DNA of 64,000 nucleotides. It comes from Apium graveolens (taxonomy: Eukaryota; Streptophyta; Magnoliopsida; Apiales; Apiaceae). Positions 11,911-23,496 of this stretch are shown here, piece after piece. The stretch covers positions 19,332,850 to 19,396,849 of the forward strand of contig NC_133652.1 in assembly GCF_009905375.1 (NCBI RefSeq), read 5' to 3'. The position numbers and the translations under genes are program-made. The stretch's first letter is position 1. Each line of letters begins with the position of its first letter. Under the pieces are notes generated by a model. The model made no database searches, was not told where the DNA came from, and worked only from the letters and a program-made list of their open reading frames with translations.

Positions 11911-13240
11911 TTAAGAGTAATTAAGCATACCTAACTCACTTACCAACCTGGTGAAGGTGGATTCATCAAGTGGCTTGGTAAAGATGTCTGCAAGTTGCTT
12001 CTCACTTGGAACAAAATGAAGTTCTACAGTACCATTCATGACATGTTCTCTAAGAATTGGTACTTGATGTCAATGTGCTTGGTCCTTGAATGTTGTACAG
12101 GATTTTCAGTAATTGCAATGGCACTTGTGTTATCACATAAAATAGGAATCCTATTCACCTGTAGACCATAGTCCAACAGTTGATTTTTCATCCACAAAAT
12201 CTGTGCACAACAACTACCAGCAGCAATATATTCAGCCTCAACTGTAGAAGTAGAGACTAAATTTTGCTTCTTACTGAACCAGGATACTAGCTTGTTTCCT
12301 AGAAATTGACAGGTTCTTGTAGTACTTTTTCTATCTATTTTACAACCTGCATAACCTGCATCTGAATAACCAGTTAGATCAAAATCAGAATCTCTAGGAT
12401 ACCGAATGCCAAGTTTTGGTGTTCCTTTGAGATATCTGAAAATTCTCTTGATAGCTACTAAATGAGATTCTCTAGGATCAGCTTAAAATATAGCACAAAT
12501 ACATGTAGCAAACATTATATCTGGCCTATTGGCTGTTAAATATAAAAGTGAGCCAACCATGCCTCTATAGCTTGAAATATCCACAGACTTTTTAGTAGTG
12601 TTTAATTCAAGTTTAGTTACAGTGGCCATGTGAGTTTTTGCAAATGTGCAATCCATTAAGTCAAACTTCTTCAAAAGATTGTAAATATATTTGGTTTGAC
12701 TAATAAATACTCCATCACTAACTTGCTTAACTCTTAAACCAAGAAAATAAGTTAGTTCTCCCATCATACTCATTTCATATTTAATTTGCATTAATTTGGC
12801 AAACCTTTTGCAAAGTTTTTCATTTGTAGAGCTAAATATAATATCATCTACATAAATTTGAACAAGTATGCTAGAGTCATTAACATTTCTATAGAATAAG
12901 GTTTTATCAACAGTACCTCTTGTGAAATGATTTTATTAAGAGGAATTTTGACAAAGTGTCATACCAGGCTCTAGGTGCTTGTTTCAGTCCATAAAGTGCC
13001 TTCAAAAGGTAATAGACATATTCTGGAAATTTTGGATCTTCATACCCAGGAGGCTGACTGACATAGACTTCCTCCTCCAAATCTCCATTCAGAAAGGCAC
13101 TTTTGACATCCATTTGATAGACCTTGAAATTGGCATGGGCCGCATAGCTAGGAAAATTATGATATCTTCAAGTCTTGCAACAGGAGCAAAAGTGTCATCA
13201 AAATATATTCCTTCTTATTGACAATAGCCCTTTGCAACCA
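11911..13240 (-). pseudogene. Reverse transcriptase and RNase H of copia element A (broken)
   Basis: Minus-strand Ty1/copia RT and RNase H. Visible motifs are [18 protein letters not shown] (about 13060-13113), [14 protein letters not shown] (about 12960-13000), the catalytic YVDDII (about 12842-12862), MMGELTYFLGL and [19 protein letters not shown], then the RNase H block, ending ADIFTKPLDES..LGMLNYS and a stop at 11911-11913. Frame changes near 12900 and 12480 break it into pieces. [13 protein letters not shown] and the overall layout match the SIRE/Maximus (Sirevirus) lineage. It cannot make a full protein. Confidence 0.88.
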
Positions 13241-13979
13241 ATCTAGCTTTATTCCTGTTTACTATGTCATTTTCATCCATCTTGTTTCTGAATACCCACT
13301 TGGTGTCAATAGGATTGTTTCCTCTAAGCTTGGGTACTAGCTTCCATACTTTATTCCTTTTAAATTGGTTTAGCTCCTCTTGCATAGCTAAAACCCAATC
13401 AGGATCCAACAAAGTTTCTTCTACCTTTTTAGGTTCTTCTTGAGATAGAAAGTTGCTATATAGACATTCTTCTTGAGTTGTTTTTCTTGTTTGCACTCTT
13501 GAAGATGCATCACCAATAATCAGTTCAAAATGGTGATCTCTAGTCCATTTTCTCCATTGTGGTAAATTTACTCTAGATGAAGAGGCCTCATAATTGTCTT
13601 GATGTGTGACAGAGTTTTGATTAGAAGAAACTCCGCCTGAGTTTGTGGATCTTGTAGTTGGGGTTCTTTCTGATTGTGATCTGTATTGGCCTTCAAATCC
13701 TATTGATGGTTCAATGGATGTTGATCTTTGCCTCTCGACAGGTGATGCAGATTGTCTTTCAACAGATGATGCACTTGGTCTTTCGACGGATGTTGAATTA
13801 TGTGCTCCATTAGTTGTAGATTTTTCTGCATTGTCCTTAGACATTGGTTCTTGATCACCTTCATCATCACTATCATCACAAATCATCTCAACATTATCAA
13901 ATTTGAGGCTTTCATGGAAATCTCCATCTTGCAGTCCTTCAATCTTTTTATCATCAAACACAATATGTACATATTCCAT
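13215..13979 (-). pseudogene. Integrase-RT linker of copia element A, with short amino-acid repeats
   Basis: A 254-codon open stretch joining the integrase C-terminus to the start of RT ([31 protein letters not shown] at its C-terminal end). The middle is low-complexity and serine-rich. Around 13725-13800 three adjacent repeats with a VERxSAS-like pattern are encoded, and the DNA there carries CTTTCGACGGATG, the same core as the element's non-coding motif. Linkers of this kind are normally disordered and evolve fast. Confidence 0.75.
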
Positions 13980-14700
13980 ATCAATGTTGGTTCTGAGATT
14001 GAAGACTCTATATGCTTTTCCAACTGCATATCCAACAAAAATGCCTTCATCTGCTTTGGCATCAAACTTCCATGCTGATCAGTTTGATCCCTTAAGATAT
14101 AGCATATACATCCAAAGACATGAAGAAAGTTTAATGTTGGCTTCTGGTCCTTGAATAATTGGTAGGGTGTCATGCATTTTGCTTGATTAACCAAAGAAAT
14201 ATTTTGAGTGTAGCATGCAGTATTTACAGCTTCTGCCCAAAAATATGTTGGTAATTTTGATTCTTCTAGCATTGTTTTTACAGCTTCAATAAGAGATCTG
14301 TTTTTTTACTTTCCACCACTCCATTTTTTTGTGGGGTTCTTGCTGCTGAAAACTCATGCATGATCCCATTATCTTCATAAAATAATCTCATCACAGAATT
14401 CTTGAACTCAGTTCCATTGTCACTCCTGATTCTTCTTACTTTGAAATCGGGATAATTGTTAACTTGCCTTATGTGATTGATGATGATTTCACTAGCTTCA
14501 TCTTCAGATTTTAGAAAGAATGACCAAGAGAACTTTGAGAAATCATCCACAATTACTAGACAATATCTTTTTTTTGAGATTGATAATATATTGATTGGTC
14601 CAAATAAGTCCATGTGTAGTAGTTGTAGAGGTTCTTCAATTGTTGAATCAAGCTTCTTTCTAAATGATGCCTTGGTATGTTTTCCTCTCTGACAGGCATC
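13883..14700 (-). pseudogene. Integrase core and C-terminus of copia element A (broken)
   Basis: Minus-strand rve-type integrase. MDLFGP and VIVDDFSKFSW hold the first catalytic Asp, RSDNGTEF the second, and PQKNGVVE the catalytic Glu. A frameshift follows near 14275. The next frame continues with [18 protein letters not shown] and PYQLF..KP, then VFGCICYILRD. All three acidic catalytic positions are present, but the frame breaks prevent a single product. Confidence 0.85.
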
Positions 14701-14703
14701 ACA

Positions 14704-15180
14704 CTATTCATCCTTAGAGAATTCCACTTGTGGAATGCCTCTTACCAAATCTTTCCTGACTAGCTCATTCATAGTCTTGAAGTTAAGGTGGGACAGCTTC
14801 TTGTGCCACAACCAACTTTCATCTTGACTTGCCTTGCTAAATAGACAACTGACAGATTCTGCATTAAATAAGTTGAAGTCAGCTAGATACACATTTCCTT
14901 TTCTCACTCCACAGGCTTCAGAATTAAATGATACTGAGTTGCCCTTATCACAAAGCTGGTTGTTACTCAATAAATTGTGCTTGAGTCCATCCACTAGGGC
15001 AACTTCCTCAATGATGACATTATCCTTTGAAATCAAGCCACATCCCACAGTATAACCCTTGCTGTCATCTCTAAAAGTAATACTTGGGCCAGCTCTCTCC
15101 TTGAACTCAGTGAACAGGGTAAAATCTCCAGTCATGTGCCTTGAGCACCCACTATCCAAATACCAAAGATTCTTTTTGTT
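14704..15180 (-). pseudogene. Protease and GAG-pre-integrase domain of copia element A
   Basis: The minus-strand frame opens with MDSGCSRHMTGD, the Ty1/copia aspartic protease signature (D-S-G), and continues with DGLKHNLLS-N-QLCD. It ends in the pre-integrase zinc-binding segment WLWHKKLSHLNFKTMNELVRKDLVRGIP (H-x4-H visible). A stop at about 14704-14706 separates it from the integrase core; the following C-x2-C half is still visible as C-(D/N)-ACQRGKH-like sequence at 14680-14710. Confidence 0.85.
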
Positions 15181-15203
15181 TTCCTACACAAAAAAAAATT
15201 AAA

Positions 15204-16758
15204 TCAAGTTAATTTTGGTACCCAAGTTTCCTTGGGTCTTGTTTTGTTAGCTCTTTTCTTAGGTTTCTTAGACCTGTCCTCAATTGACTTAGGTATTTGG
15301 TTTTCATACTTAGTCATTTGAGTAGAATCTTTGAAATCATTCATCATTGCGGAATTATCAGGCACCAGCTGATTAACATGGAAAGGCATATTCTGTTCAA
15401 ACATGTTATTCCAGTATGGCATGCTAAATGGCATTTGTGGCATACTAAATGCAGCATATTAAGGATTTTATGCAAATGGCATATTAGCAAAATGTGCATT
15501 CAAATTATGTGCAGGCATAACATTCACAGGCATTATAGGCATACTGGGAAATGAAGGAGGTGCAAACATGGGGGCCGGCATAGCAAGTTTGTAATTAACA
15601 GACAAATGATTAATATTACCACACCTAACACAGGTTTTTCTTGGAGCATATTTATTAGGTGTGTAGTTGTTATGTTTGTTAATTCCTACTTTCCCATTCC
15701 TATTGTTTTTCCTTTTAGACTCTGCTTTCACTTCAATTTTCTCCAATCTGTCATTTAATTGCTTGATAGACAGATGCCCTACATTGTCTCTCTTGTTCTT
15801 CTTCACATGACTTATTTCTCCTCGAACAAAGTTTTTGGAAACTGATCCATATTTCTCATTTAACTTAGCTAGCTGAGATTTTCTAACTGACTTTCTTTCA
15901 CTCAACAGAATCATTGTTATCATTCGACGGATAACATTCATCATCAGTCGATTCCACATCCGTTGAAGGTCCCTCTTCCAAGTTGGAATTCAGTTTCTCC
16001 TTGCTCTTTTTCCAGGCTGCATCACAGAAGGATTCTATACCTTGAACTTTAGTAATTTGAGCATGGACTTCTCTAGATGATTGCCATGCTTCGATTACTT
16101 CCTGTTCTCGTTCAAGCTGATTTCTTAAAATTTCCTCTTTCTTTAAGGATTCAGTTAGTTCATCTTTGGCAACCTTGCACTCCATTTTCAGTTTCTCAAA
16201 CTCAATAAATTGAGTTTCTAATACATTATTTCTTTCACTTGAAAACAAATTGTTCTCTTTAATTTTAGAGTTTTCTTTAGTGAGAGATTTGAGTGTAACA
16301 TGCAGATGATATGATTAAGTAGATATGTCATTTATGGCAGCATTACACTCAACTTTAGATAATTGAGCTAGATTAGTAGTGATTACCTGATTACTTGAAG
16401 AATTAACCTCTACTTCATCTGATTTTTCCATTAGGGCTAGATTGATATAGCTTGTATCCTCACCTTCATCCAATCCATCAGCAGCCCAGTCATTTTCTTG
16501 AGTTAGAAAGACCTTTTCCTTTTGTTTGAGCAAATCAAAATATTTTCTTTTGTAATCTACAGGCTCAAACTTCTTTCTATTAGAATCAGGCTTTCTACAT
16601 TTATTGGCAAAATGACCACTCAAGACACACTTGAAACATTTGAATTTTGACCTGTCAACCATGTTTCTGTTTGACTTGGATGCTCCAAAATTCTTCTTGA
16701 ATTTGAGCTTGGAAAACCTCCTGGATAGAAAAGCCAGATGCTCATCTATGTCATCCAT
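15204..16758 (-). pseudogene. Gag C-terminal half of copia element A: zinc knuckles and coiled coil
   Basis: Reading the minus strand from 16758, there is a classic CCHC zinc knuckle (CFKCVLSGHFANKC, C-x2-C-x4-H-x4-C). Next come an acidic stretch and a Glu/Lys-rich segment likely to be a coiled coil (about 15960-16250). A second knuckle-like motif CVRCGNINHL follows (about 15610-15640), whose last Cys is replaced. The end is a Pro/Met/Asn-rich stretch (15204-15560). The first two pieces share the gag frame but are separated by stops; a frameshift lies between 16250 and 15960. Long gags with extra coiled-coil regions are typical of Sireviruses. Confidence 0.75.
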
Positions 16759-16764
16759 GTCATC

Positions 16765-17574
16765 TTAACTGAGATGGTCTTCATGTCCAGCCACTAGCCC
16801 TTTTTCCTTGCCTTCACAAACTCTAGGGTTTGGTGCAGATTCAACAGCTTCAACCTTTATCTCCTTCTCCATTTCTTGCTCAGCAACCAGTGTAATGGAT
16901 CCTCCTTTCTTTCTTCCTTTCTTCAGCTTCTCATCTTGCTCTATTTCAAGCTCATAGGTCTTTAGAATCACATACAGTCTATCCAAGGTGAATTCCTTGT
17001 AATCTTGAGAGTTTCTTAGTGAGACTATCATAGGCTTCCATTCCTTTGGTAGAGATCTGAGGAATTTGAGGTTTGAGTCCTTTGTTAGATAGACTCTTCC
17101 ATGCAACTTTAGAGCATTCAGCAGTTTTTGAAATCTGCTGAAAATGTCAGTGAGTAACTCACTTTCTTCACTATGAAAATGCTCATATTCCTGAATCAAG
17201 AGTTGTATTTTATTTTCCTTTATTTGCTCAGTTTCATCACATATATCCTGAATAGTATCCCAGACCTCTTTAGCAGTTTTACAGTTTATGTTGTTGTCAA
17301 ACATGTCACCATCAACACCATTAAACAAAATGTTCATGGCCTTCTTATCCTTATGAACTTGTTCAATATCTGAATCTGACCATTCTGCTCTAGGCTTTGG
17401 GATTGATGGCTCATTTCCTGTAGCAGCTCTCATAGGGACATGTGGACCTTTCTCAATGTAGTCCACATATTCTTCATCTTGAGAGAGGAGATGCAGGTGC
17501 ATCTTCACTTTCCAATGGTGATAGTTATCTTTATCCAGAACTGGAATTTTTACTCCAACATTTTTTTTGCTCAT
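16765..17574 (-). pseudogene. Gag N-terminal domain (UBN2-type) of copia element A
   Basis: A 269-codon minus-strand stretch starting MSKKNVGVKIPVLDKDNY, followed by the W-x-x-x-M pattern (YHHWKVKMHLHL). It contains AKEVWDTIQ, EEY..F and FLRSLPKEWKPMIVSLR, the standard core of Ty1/copia gag (UBN2/Retrotran_gag_2 family). Its start lies about 47 bp downstream of the PBS. A stop at about 16765 breaks it from the in-frame zinc-knuckle section. Confidence 0.88.
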
Positions 17575-17620
17575 CTTGTTAGTTGTTTTGATCTTTAAAC
17601 TCTTTGTTCTTCAAGAGCTT

Positions 17621-17632
17621 GCTCTGATACCA
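17621..17632 (-). other. Primer-binding site (initiator tRNA-Met), copia element A
   Basis: Minus strand TGGTATCAGAGC, one base inside the LTR edge TGTTATTCCC at 17634. It fixes copia A as a minus-strand element with its 5' LTR on the right. Confidence 0.9.
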
Positions 17633-17633
17633 A

Positions 17634-17852
17634 TGTTATTCCCTAACAATCTAATAAAGAATTACAGAAGGGGGTTGAATGTAATTCTGGCTACTTTTTT
17701 AATTTTAAGAACAGTTCTACTATAAATATATAATTATGTTTGATTTGGCTATAGTGCGGAATGAAAGTATTGATGAAATCAAAACACAAAGTAAATCTAC
17801 TTAGTGTTTTGTTTAACATATCATCAAGTGCACAATATATTTTTAATAAAGT
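17634..17852 (-). mobile_element. Left part of 5' LTR of copia element A (interrupted)
   Basis: Begins TGTTATTCCC immediately next to the PBS. It contains AGAAGGGGGTTGAATG, which closely matches AGAAGGGGGATTGAAT at the same place in the copia B LTR (55309). The sequence is broken at about 17852 where the LTR of gypsy element 2 starts. The remainder is probably 23497-25060. Confidence 0.75.
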
Positions 17853-18293
17853 TGTACCGTAAAATTAGCGTTGGGAACCGCACAGGTAAAACCGTACTCC
17901 GGATCAAAAAAGTCAAAACACTGAAAATGCTCGGAATAATCAAATTAGATTAGAAAGGAGTTTTCCCGAGATTTTCGGGTTGTAAAAATGTAAAAACGGT
18001 TGAAATTGGACGATTCCCGATTATACAAAATAATTTATAATTACTCGGAAAAATAATTTATTAAATCCATAAATCCTTTATAAAATCATATAACAACAAA
18101 TAAATTAATAGAAAAATATATAAATTATCTACATTTTATTTTGGAAATATAAAATTAAAATTCTCAAATTTTACCACATATAAACATCCAAACACTGATA
18201 CCAATTAACAGATTATTCACCAAAATTCACATAATAATCACATAATAATTATTTATTGATAAAAATAATTACGCATATATCCCAGATATTACA
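17853..18293 (-). mobile_element. 3' LTR copy of Ty3/gypsy element 2 (441 bp visible)
   Basis: Matches 23054-23496 throughout, starting TGTACCGTAAAATT and ending ATATTACA. Shared blocks include GGGAACCGCACAGG and CCGTACTCCGGATC. The homology extends four bases to the left of TG on both sides (AAAG), so the true LTR may be longer and truncated here. I find no matching 5-bp target duplication with the right end. Confidence 0.8.
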
Positions 18294-18308
18294 TCCTTCC
18301 CCCCTTAA
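18294..18308 (-). other. Polypurine tract of gypsy element 2
   Basis: Minus strand reads AAGGGGGGAAGGA just before the LTR start TGTAATATC. It is preceded on that strand by GGACGGAATCGTTTT, the same arrangement as in gypsy element 1. Confidence 0.8.
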
Positions 18309-18329
18309 AACGATTCCGTCCTCAGGATC

Positions 18330-19625
18330 TCCTAAGTAAACAAATGAGGGAACTTTTCTCGCATATCACTTCTAACTCTAAGGTTGATTCTTCAACCCTT
18401 GGATTTCTCCACAGTACTCTTACTAAATTTACAACCTTATTTCTTAACAATTTCTCCCTTTTTTATAAAATCTCTATTGGATTCTCTACATATGACAAAT
18501 CTGCATGTAGTTCTATCAGCTCGTACTCGATTACATGCCTAAAATCTGGATTGTACTTCTTAAGCATTGACACGTGAAAGAAAGTATGAATATGCTCTAT
18601 ATGCGCGGGTAACGCTAATTCGTATGCTACCTTGCCAACACACTTCAAAATTTCAAAAGGTCCAACATATCTAGGACTCGGCTTCTCTTTCTTTCCAAAT
18701 CTAGACAATCCTTTACATGGTGATACTTTTAATAATACTAAATCTCCGTCTTCAAATTCCATACCCTTTCCGGCTTGATCTGCATATTTCCCTTGACGAT
18801 TATGCGCTGAAATTAACCTATTCTGAATAACTTCGACAACTTCTTTTGTTTGTTGCACCAACTTTGGCCCAAGTATCTTGCGTTCTCCTACTTCATCCTA
18901 ATATACCGGTGATCGAAATTTGCTTTCATAAAGAGTTTCATAGGGAGGCATTCCGATATTGGCGTGATAACTGTTGTTATAATCAAATTCTATTAAGGGC
19001 AAATGATCATCCCAAATTCCTTTGAAATCAATGGCATAAACACGTAACATATCTTCAATGGTCTGGATGGTTCTTTCTCTTTGGCCTTCCGTCTGTGGAT
19101 GATAAGTTGTGCTCATATTCAACTTGGTTCCCAAATATTCCTGAAAACTTCTCCAAAACCTTGAATTGAATCGTGGAACCTGATCAGATACAATAGACAC
19201 AGGGACTCCATGACGAACTACTATTTCCTTCAAATACATGTGAACCAACTTGTCAAGTGAAATCTTTCATTAATAGGAAGAAAATAAGCTGACTAGTTAG
19301 TATGTCCACTATAACCCAAATGGCGTCGTAGTTCTCTTTTGTCCTTGGTAAGCCGACTATAAAATCCATAGCAATGTGCTCTCACTTCCACTCTGGAATC
19401 TCTAACAGTTGCAATAATCCACTTGGTCTCTGATGCTCCGCCTTAACTCTTTGACACGTATAACATTTGCTAATCCATTCTGCAATCCCTCTTTTCATAT
19501 CTGGCCACCAATAATTTTCCTTTAAATCTCTGTACATCTTGGTACTTCTGGGATGGATTGAATACTTTGAACTGTGAGCTTCTTGTAGACTTTCATTCTT
19601 CAACTCTGCCACTGGTGGAATCCAA
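18330..19625 (-). pseudogene. Integrase of gypsy element 2 (broken)
   Basis: In minus-strand order: an HHCC zinc-binding domain (HSSKYSIHP..KMYRDLK..YWWP..CYTCQRVK, 19382-19612), then a damaged first-Asp region (19250-19380). The core has IVSDQVPRF (second Asp) and TEGQRERTIQTIEDML (catalytic Glu), 18898-19248. The C-terminal domain follows with GKKEKPSPRYVGPFEIL (GPF motif) and HTFFHVSMLKKYNPD (18463-18861). After ENPIEIL a stop interrupts the expected D-x-K-x-x-LR-x-K tail, which continues as LRNKVVNLVRVLWRNPRVEE to about 18360. The gene is split by stops and frameshifts. Confidence 0.85.
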
Positions 19626-20450
19626 ATTCTGGAAGAAAATCTGAAAATACCTTGCTCATCCTTCTAAGTGCATAACTCTTCTCCTACCAAATGATAGGTA
19701 TCCTGATCCATTATTTCCTCTTGACATTACTTTATCTTCTCTAAAAATTTTGGCTGAAAAGTCATATTATACATCTTTGCTTCATTAGGCTTGCACATTC
19801 TGATCTCCAATTCCAATTTCTAAAATTCCTTGTACAACTCTTCGGGTACTGTCAACACATTCAATCTCTCCTTTCTGCTTAGCGCGTCTACCACTACAAT
19901 TGCTTTTCCTAGATGATAGTTAATCGTGCAGTCATAGTCCTTGATCAACTCCAACCATCCTCACTGTCTCATTTAAGTTCCTTTTGCGTGAATATATACT
20001 TCAAACTCTTATGATTCGTATAAATATCACATCTTCCTTCATAAAGATAATGTCTCCAAATCTTCAAAGCGAATACTATTTTTACTAGTTCCAAGTCATG
20101 AGTATGATAATTCTGTTCATGAGGTTTCAGTTGTCTAGACGCATATGCAATAACTTTATCGTTGTGCATCAGAACACAACCTAATCCCTTATGAGAAGCA
20201 TCACTATAGATTACAAACTTTCCTTAATCATCTATAAGTGACGAAATAGGTGCCTTGATCAATCTTTTCTTCATTTCTTGAAAACTTTCTTCACACTTCT
20301 CGTTCCATATAAACTTCTCACTTTTCCTGGTAAGCTTCGTCAAAGGTATCGTAATCTTCAAGAAATCTTGAACAAATCTTCGATAATATCCTGCCAATCC
20401 TAAGAAATTCTCACTTCTGTTGGTGTTTTTGGCCTCTCCCAATTCATAAT
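19626..20450 (-). pseudogene. RNase H region of gypsy element 2 (broken)
   Basis: 20224-20442 encodes the RT connection segment FLGLAGYYRRFVQDFLKITIPLTKL. 19969-20169 encodes [40 protein letters not shown] and the TNHKSLKYI motif of the Ty3/gypsy RNase H. Between 19626 and 19960 the frame is lost, although KA.VVVDALSRK-like sequence is recognisable near 19880. Confidence 0.8.
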
Positions 20451-21256
20451 AGTTTCAATCTATATTGGGTCCACTTTGTTCCCTTCATTACTGACTATAT
20501 GCCCTAAGAATTGAACTTCCTGCAACTAAAATTCACACTTTGAAAATTTAGCATACAACTTTTCCTTTCTCAAAATTCCCAAAGATATCCTTAAGTGCTT
20601 CAGATGGTCTTCTGTTGACTTTAAGTAGATCAAAATATCATCTATAAACACAATGACAAACTTTTCCAAATATTCCTTAAAATTATGTTCATCAAGTCCA
20701 TAAATGATGTTGGGGCATTGGTCAATCCAAAAGACATCACTAAAAATTCATAATGACCATGCCTTGTTCTGAAAGTTGTCTTCAGTACGTCTTCAGGTTT
20801 AATCTTCAGTTGGTGATACCCGGATCTCAAGTCAATCTTGTAAAAATATTTGGCTCCTTTTAGCTGATCAAACAAATTATCAATTCGAGGTAATGGATAC
20901 TTGTTCTTGATAGTAAGCTTGTTGGGCTCCCGATAGTCGATACATAATCTCATGCTTCCATCCTTTTTCTTAACAGATAGTACGGGTGCACCCCATGGGG
21001 ACACACTGGGTATAATCACTCCCTTTTCTAACAACTCTTGCAATTGTTTTGCTAACTCCTTCATTTCAACTAGTGCCATTTTGTACGGGGTCTTGGATAC
21101 TGGTTCCATTCCAAGTGCTAAGTCGATCGCAAACTCAATTTCTCTATTTGGAGGAAGTCCTGGTAACTCATCTGGAAACACGTCTGTAAATTCATTGACC
21201 ACGGGAATATCTTCAAGTTTTGCTGGCTCCTGATTTCTATCTATCACATAAGACAT
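20451..21256 (-). pseudogene. Reverse transcriptase of gypsy element 2
   Basis: Long minus-strand open stretch starting after the protease. It contains [73 protein letters not shown] and [15 protein letters not shown]. The catalytic FIDDIL motif is at about 20632-20655, and [22 protein letters not shown] lies before it. A frame change after the NAPTSF block separates the FIDD motif. R-E-P-N replaces the usual R-x-L-N. Layout and motifs match a plant chromovirus such as the Tekay/Del group; the lineage is inferred. Confidence 0.88.
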
Positions 21257-21988
21257 CTAATGCTCGCATCCTTGTCGCAATAACTTCTTAGCTTGGATCA
21301 TTGTTAAGAACTTCTTAGCTTGCCTCTGACCTCTAAACATCACCACTTTCTCATATAGCGTCTTCATAATTACCTTCTTATTACGACAGTCTATTTGAGC
21401 ATCATGCTTAGATAGCCAATCCATTCCTAAAATAATGTCAAATTCTCCCAACTTAAATGGTATGAAGTCAACACAAAACTTATTGCAAGAAATCTCAATC
21501 TCACAGTCCGTACTCACTTGGTTAACAGATACACGCTCTTGATTTGCTAATTCTACAATCATAATCTCATTTAACAATTCAATTAGATAATTTAATTTAT
21601 CAACAAAATCCTGAGAAATAAATGATCGAGTTGCTCCCGAATCTACTAACACTTTGGCACATAAAGAATTCACAGTAAGCGTACCTGCCACGACATTAGT
21701 GTCCTGAATAGCATCCTTCACAGACATATCATATACTCTAGCTCTGGGAGGTTCGTTCGCTATTGGAGTAGATCCCATGATTCTCAGCGCATTACTAACT
21801 GGGGCTGGCATTTTACAATCCCTTGCCATGTGTCCTGGTTTTCCACACTTGAAGCATGTAAACCCAAATACTGGAACCTTGCTTGCTTGATTCCTAGTAG
21901 GTTGATCCTTATTTTCTGGCTCTCTGGCTGGTTGATTATGGCACTCCATTGAATAGTGCCCCTTTAGGTTACATATATAACAAACCAC
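21257..21988 (-). pseudogene. Gag zinc knuckles and protease of gypsy element 2
   Basis: A 243-codon minus-strand stretch with two CCHC knuckles (CYICNLKGHYSMEC and CFKCGKPGHMARDC). It then has a retropepsin-like protease with VLVDSGATRSFIS (D-S-G active site), and FDIILGMDWLSKHDAQIDC. A stop at 21257 separates it from RT, which continues directly in the neighbouring stretch. It is the best preserved segment of this element. Confidence 0.88.
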
Positions 21989-22299
21989 ATTTAACTTATT
22001 GCAAACTCCTCCATATTTCTTCCCACATACCTTACATTCTGGTAAAGCTAGCCTCTGCTGATTTGGCTGGTTCCAATGGCTGGACGGTTGCCTTGTCCTC
22101 CATCGCCTGCATTTTGCTTTTTGAAATTAAAATTCCTTCTGGACTGAAACTTTCCGTTCTTTTGATTAAAATTTGGAAAATTCCATGCTTGTGACCGTCC
22201 TTCGTTTCCCTCAAATTTCCTCTTTCACAGAAGGAGAAGAAGAGTAAGAAGAGGAAATTAATTCCATGCTTGTGATTGTCCTTTGATTCCTCTTTCAAC
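21989..22299 (-). pseudogene. Truncated gag N-terminal remnant of gypsy element 2
   Basis: Only about 100 codons precede the zinc knuckles, where a full gag would supply several hundred. No Retrotrans_gag core (the D-P..W-L segment) is seen. Two near-identical 25-bp blocks starting TTCCATGCTTGTGA lie at 22181 and 22263, about 81 bp apart. This suggests local duplication or deletion-repair where the gag N-terminus was lost. Confidence 0.55.
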
Positions 22300-23053
22300 G
22301 ATCTATCTATTGGTATAAATTAATTCAACTAATAACCCTTGAATAAAAAACACCCAAATTCAGTTAAGAACATTCAAACTAATTATAAACCCTAATTTCA
22401 AAATCAGGGAATCAAACACCAATTTCTCTATGTTATTGGGCTTAAATTCAACATATGATATACCAAAATGATCAGAACCAAATTCTCTACAACATGCAAG
22501 CATCAAATCATACAAACAACATTAAAATCAAAAATTCATAATTAAATCCAAACTAATTCGAATTTAAATAAAATATAGAAAAATACCTATGATTTATGCA
22601 GTTAAACAAGTTGTGGAATCTGATAGTACTCTTCACAAGCTTCATTTTGGTTATTCACACGGTCGATTTTGAGTTCTCTAACGCCTACATTTTAAGGTTT
22701 GATTGTGAAGAACACTCTGAATTCTATGATTTTTCTCTGGAAATTATGTAATTTTACTGTTTGATTATAATTATTTGTACAAAATAAAATACGGTAAGGG
22801 CTATTTATATTTACCGAATATTGGTACCCTGCTGGATCATATCGGATTAAAAAAAACTTAATCGTTAAGTATTAATAAAACTGATCCAATTCGATATCGA
22901 TTTTGGGATAATTATCTAAAACAGACTTTTTGTAAATATAGTTTTGGTCTCAGCGCTTTGGTTACACGAATTACGAGAAGAAAATATAATAGTTTAATCA
23001 AAATATTTTGTTCCTTAAAAATACGGGTTTTATCGATTTACTGAAACGAAAGT
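22300..23053 (-). other. Probable transcribed part of LTR or leader of gypsy element 2
   Basis: AT-rich sequence between the gag remnant and the recognisable LTR homology. The minus strand has a TATA-like box (TATAAATAGCC, about 22799-22812) followed by about 500 bp with no long ORF. It could be the R-U5 part of a longer right LTR whose left partner was truncated. No PBS is recognisable at its inner edge. Confidence 0.4.
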
Positions 23054-23496
23054 TGTATCGTAAAATTCGTACTGGGAACCGCACAGGTAAAACCGTACTC
23101 CGGATCGAAAAAGTCAAAATACGGAAAATACTCGGAATAATCAAATTAGATTAGAAAGGAGTTTTTCCGAGACTTCCGGGTTACAAAAATGTAAAAACGG
23201 TTGAAGTTGGGCAATTCCTAATTATACAAAATAATTTATAATTACTCGGAAAAATAATTTACTAAATCTATAAATTCTTTATAAAATCATATAACAACAT
23301 ATAAATTAATAGAAAAATATCAAAATTATCTATACTTTATTTTGGACATATAAAGATTAAAATTCTCAAATTTTACCACATATAAACATCCAAACACATA
23401 TACCAATTAACAGATAATTCATCAAAATTCACACAATAATCACATAATAATTATTTATTGATAAAAATAATAACACGATATATCCTGAATATTAAA
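23054..23496 (-). mobile_element. 5' LTR copy of Ty3/gypsy element 2 (443 bp visible)
   Basis: Homologous along its length to 17853-18293. It begins TGTATCGTAAAATTCG and ends ATATTAAA, where the left copy has ATATTACA. The two copies differ clearly more than those of gypsy element 1, so this element looks older. Confidence 0.8.

Noticed and set aside
18185..18205. CTGATACCAATT in the gypsy 2 left LTR as a primer-binding site
   Set aside because: It lies inside the LTR homology, the right copy reads ATATACCAATT, and it is not next to an LTR edge.
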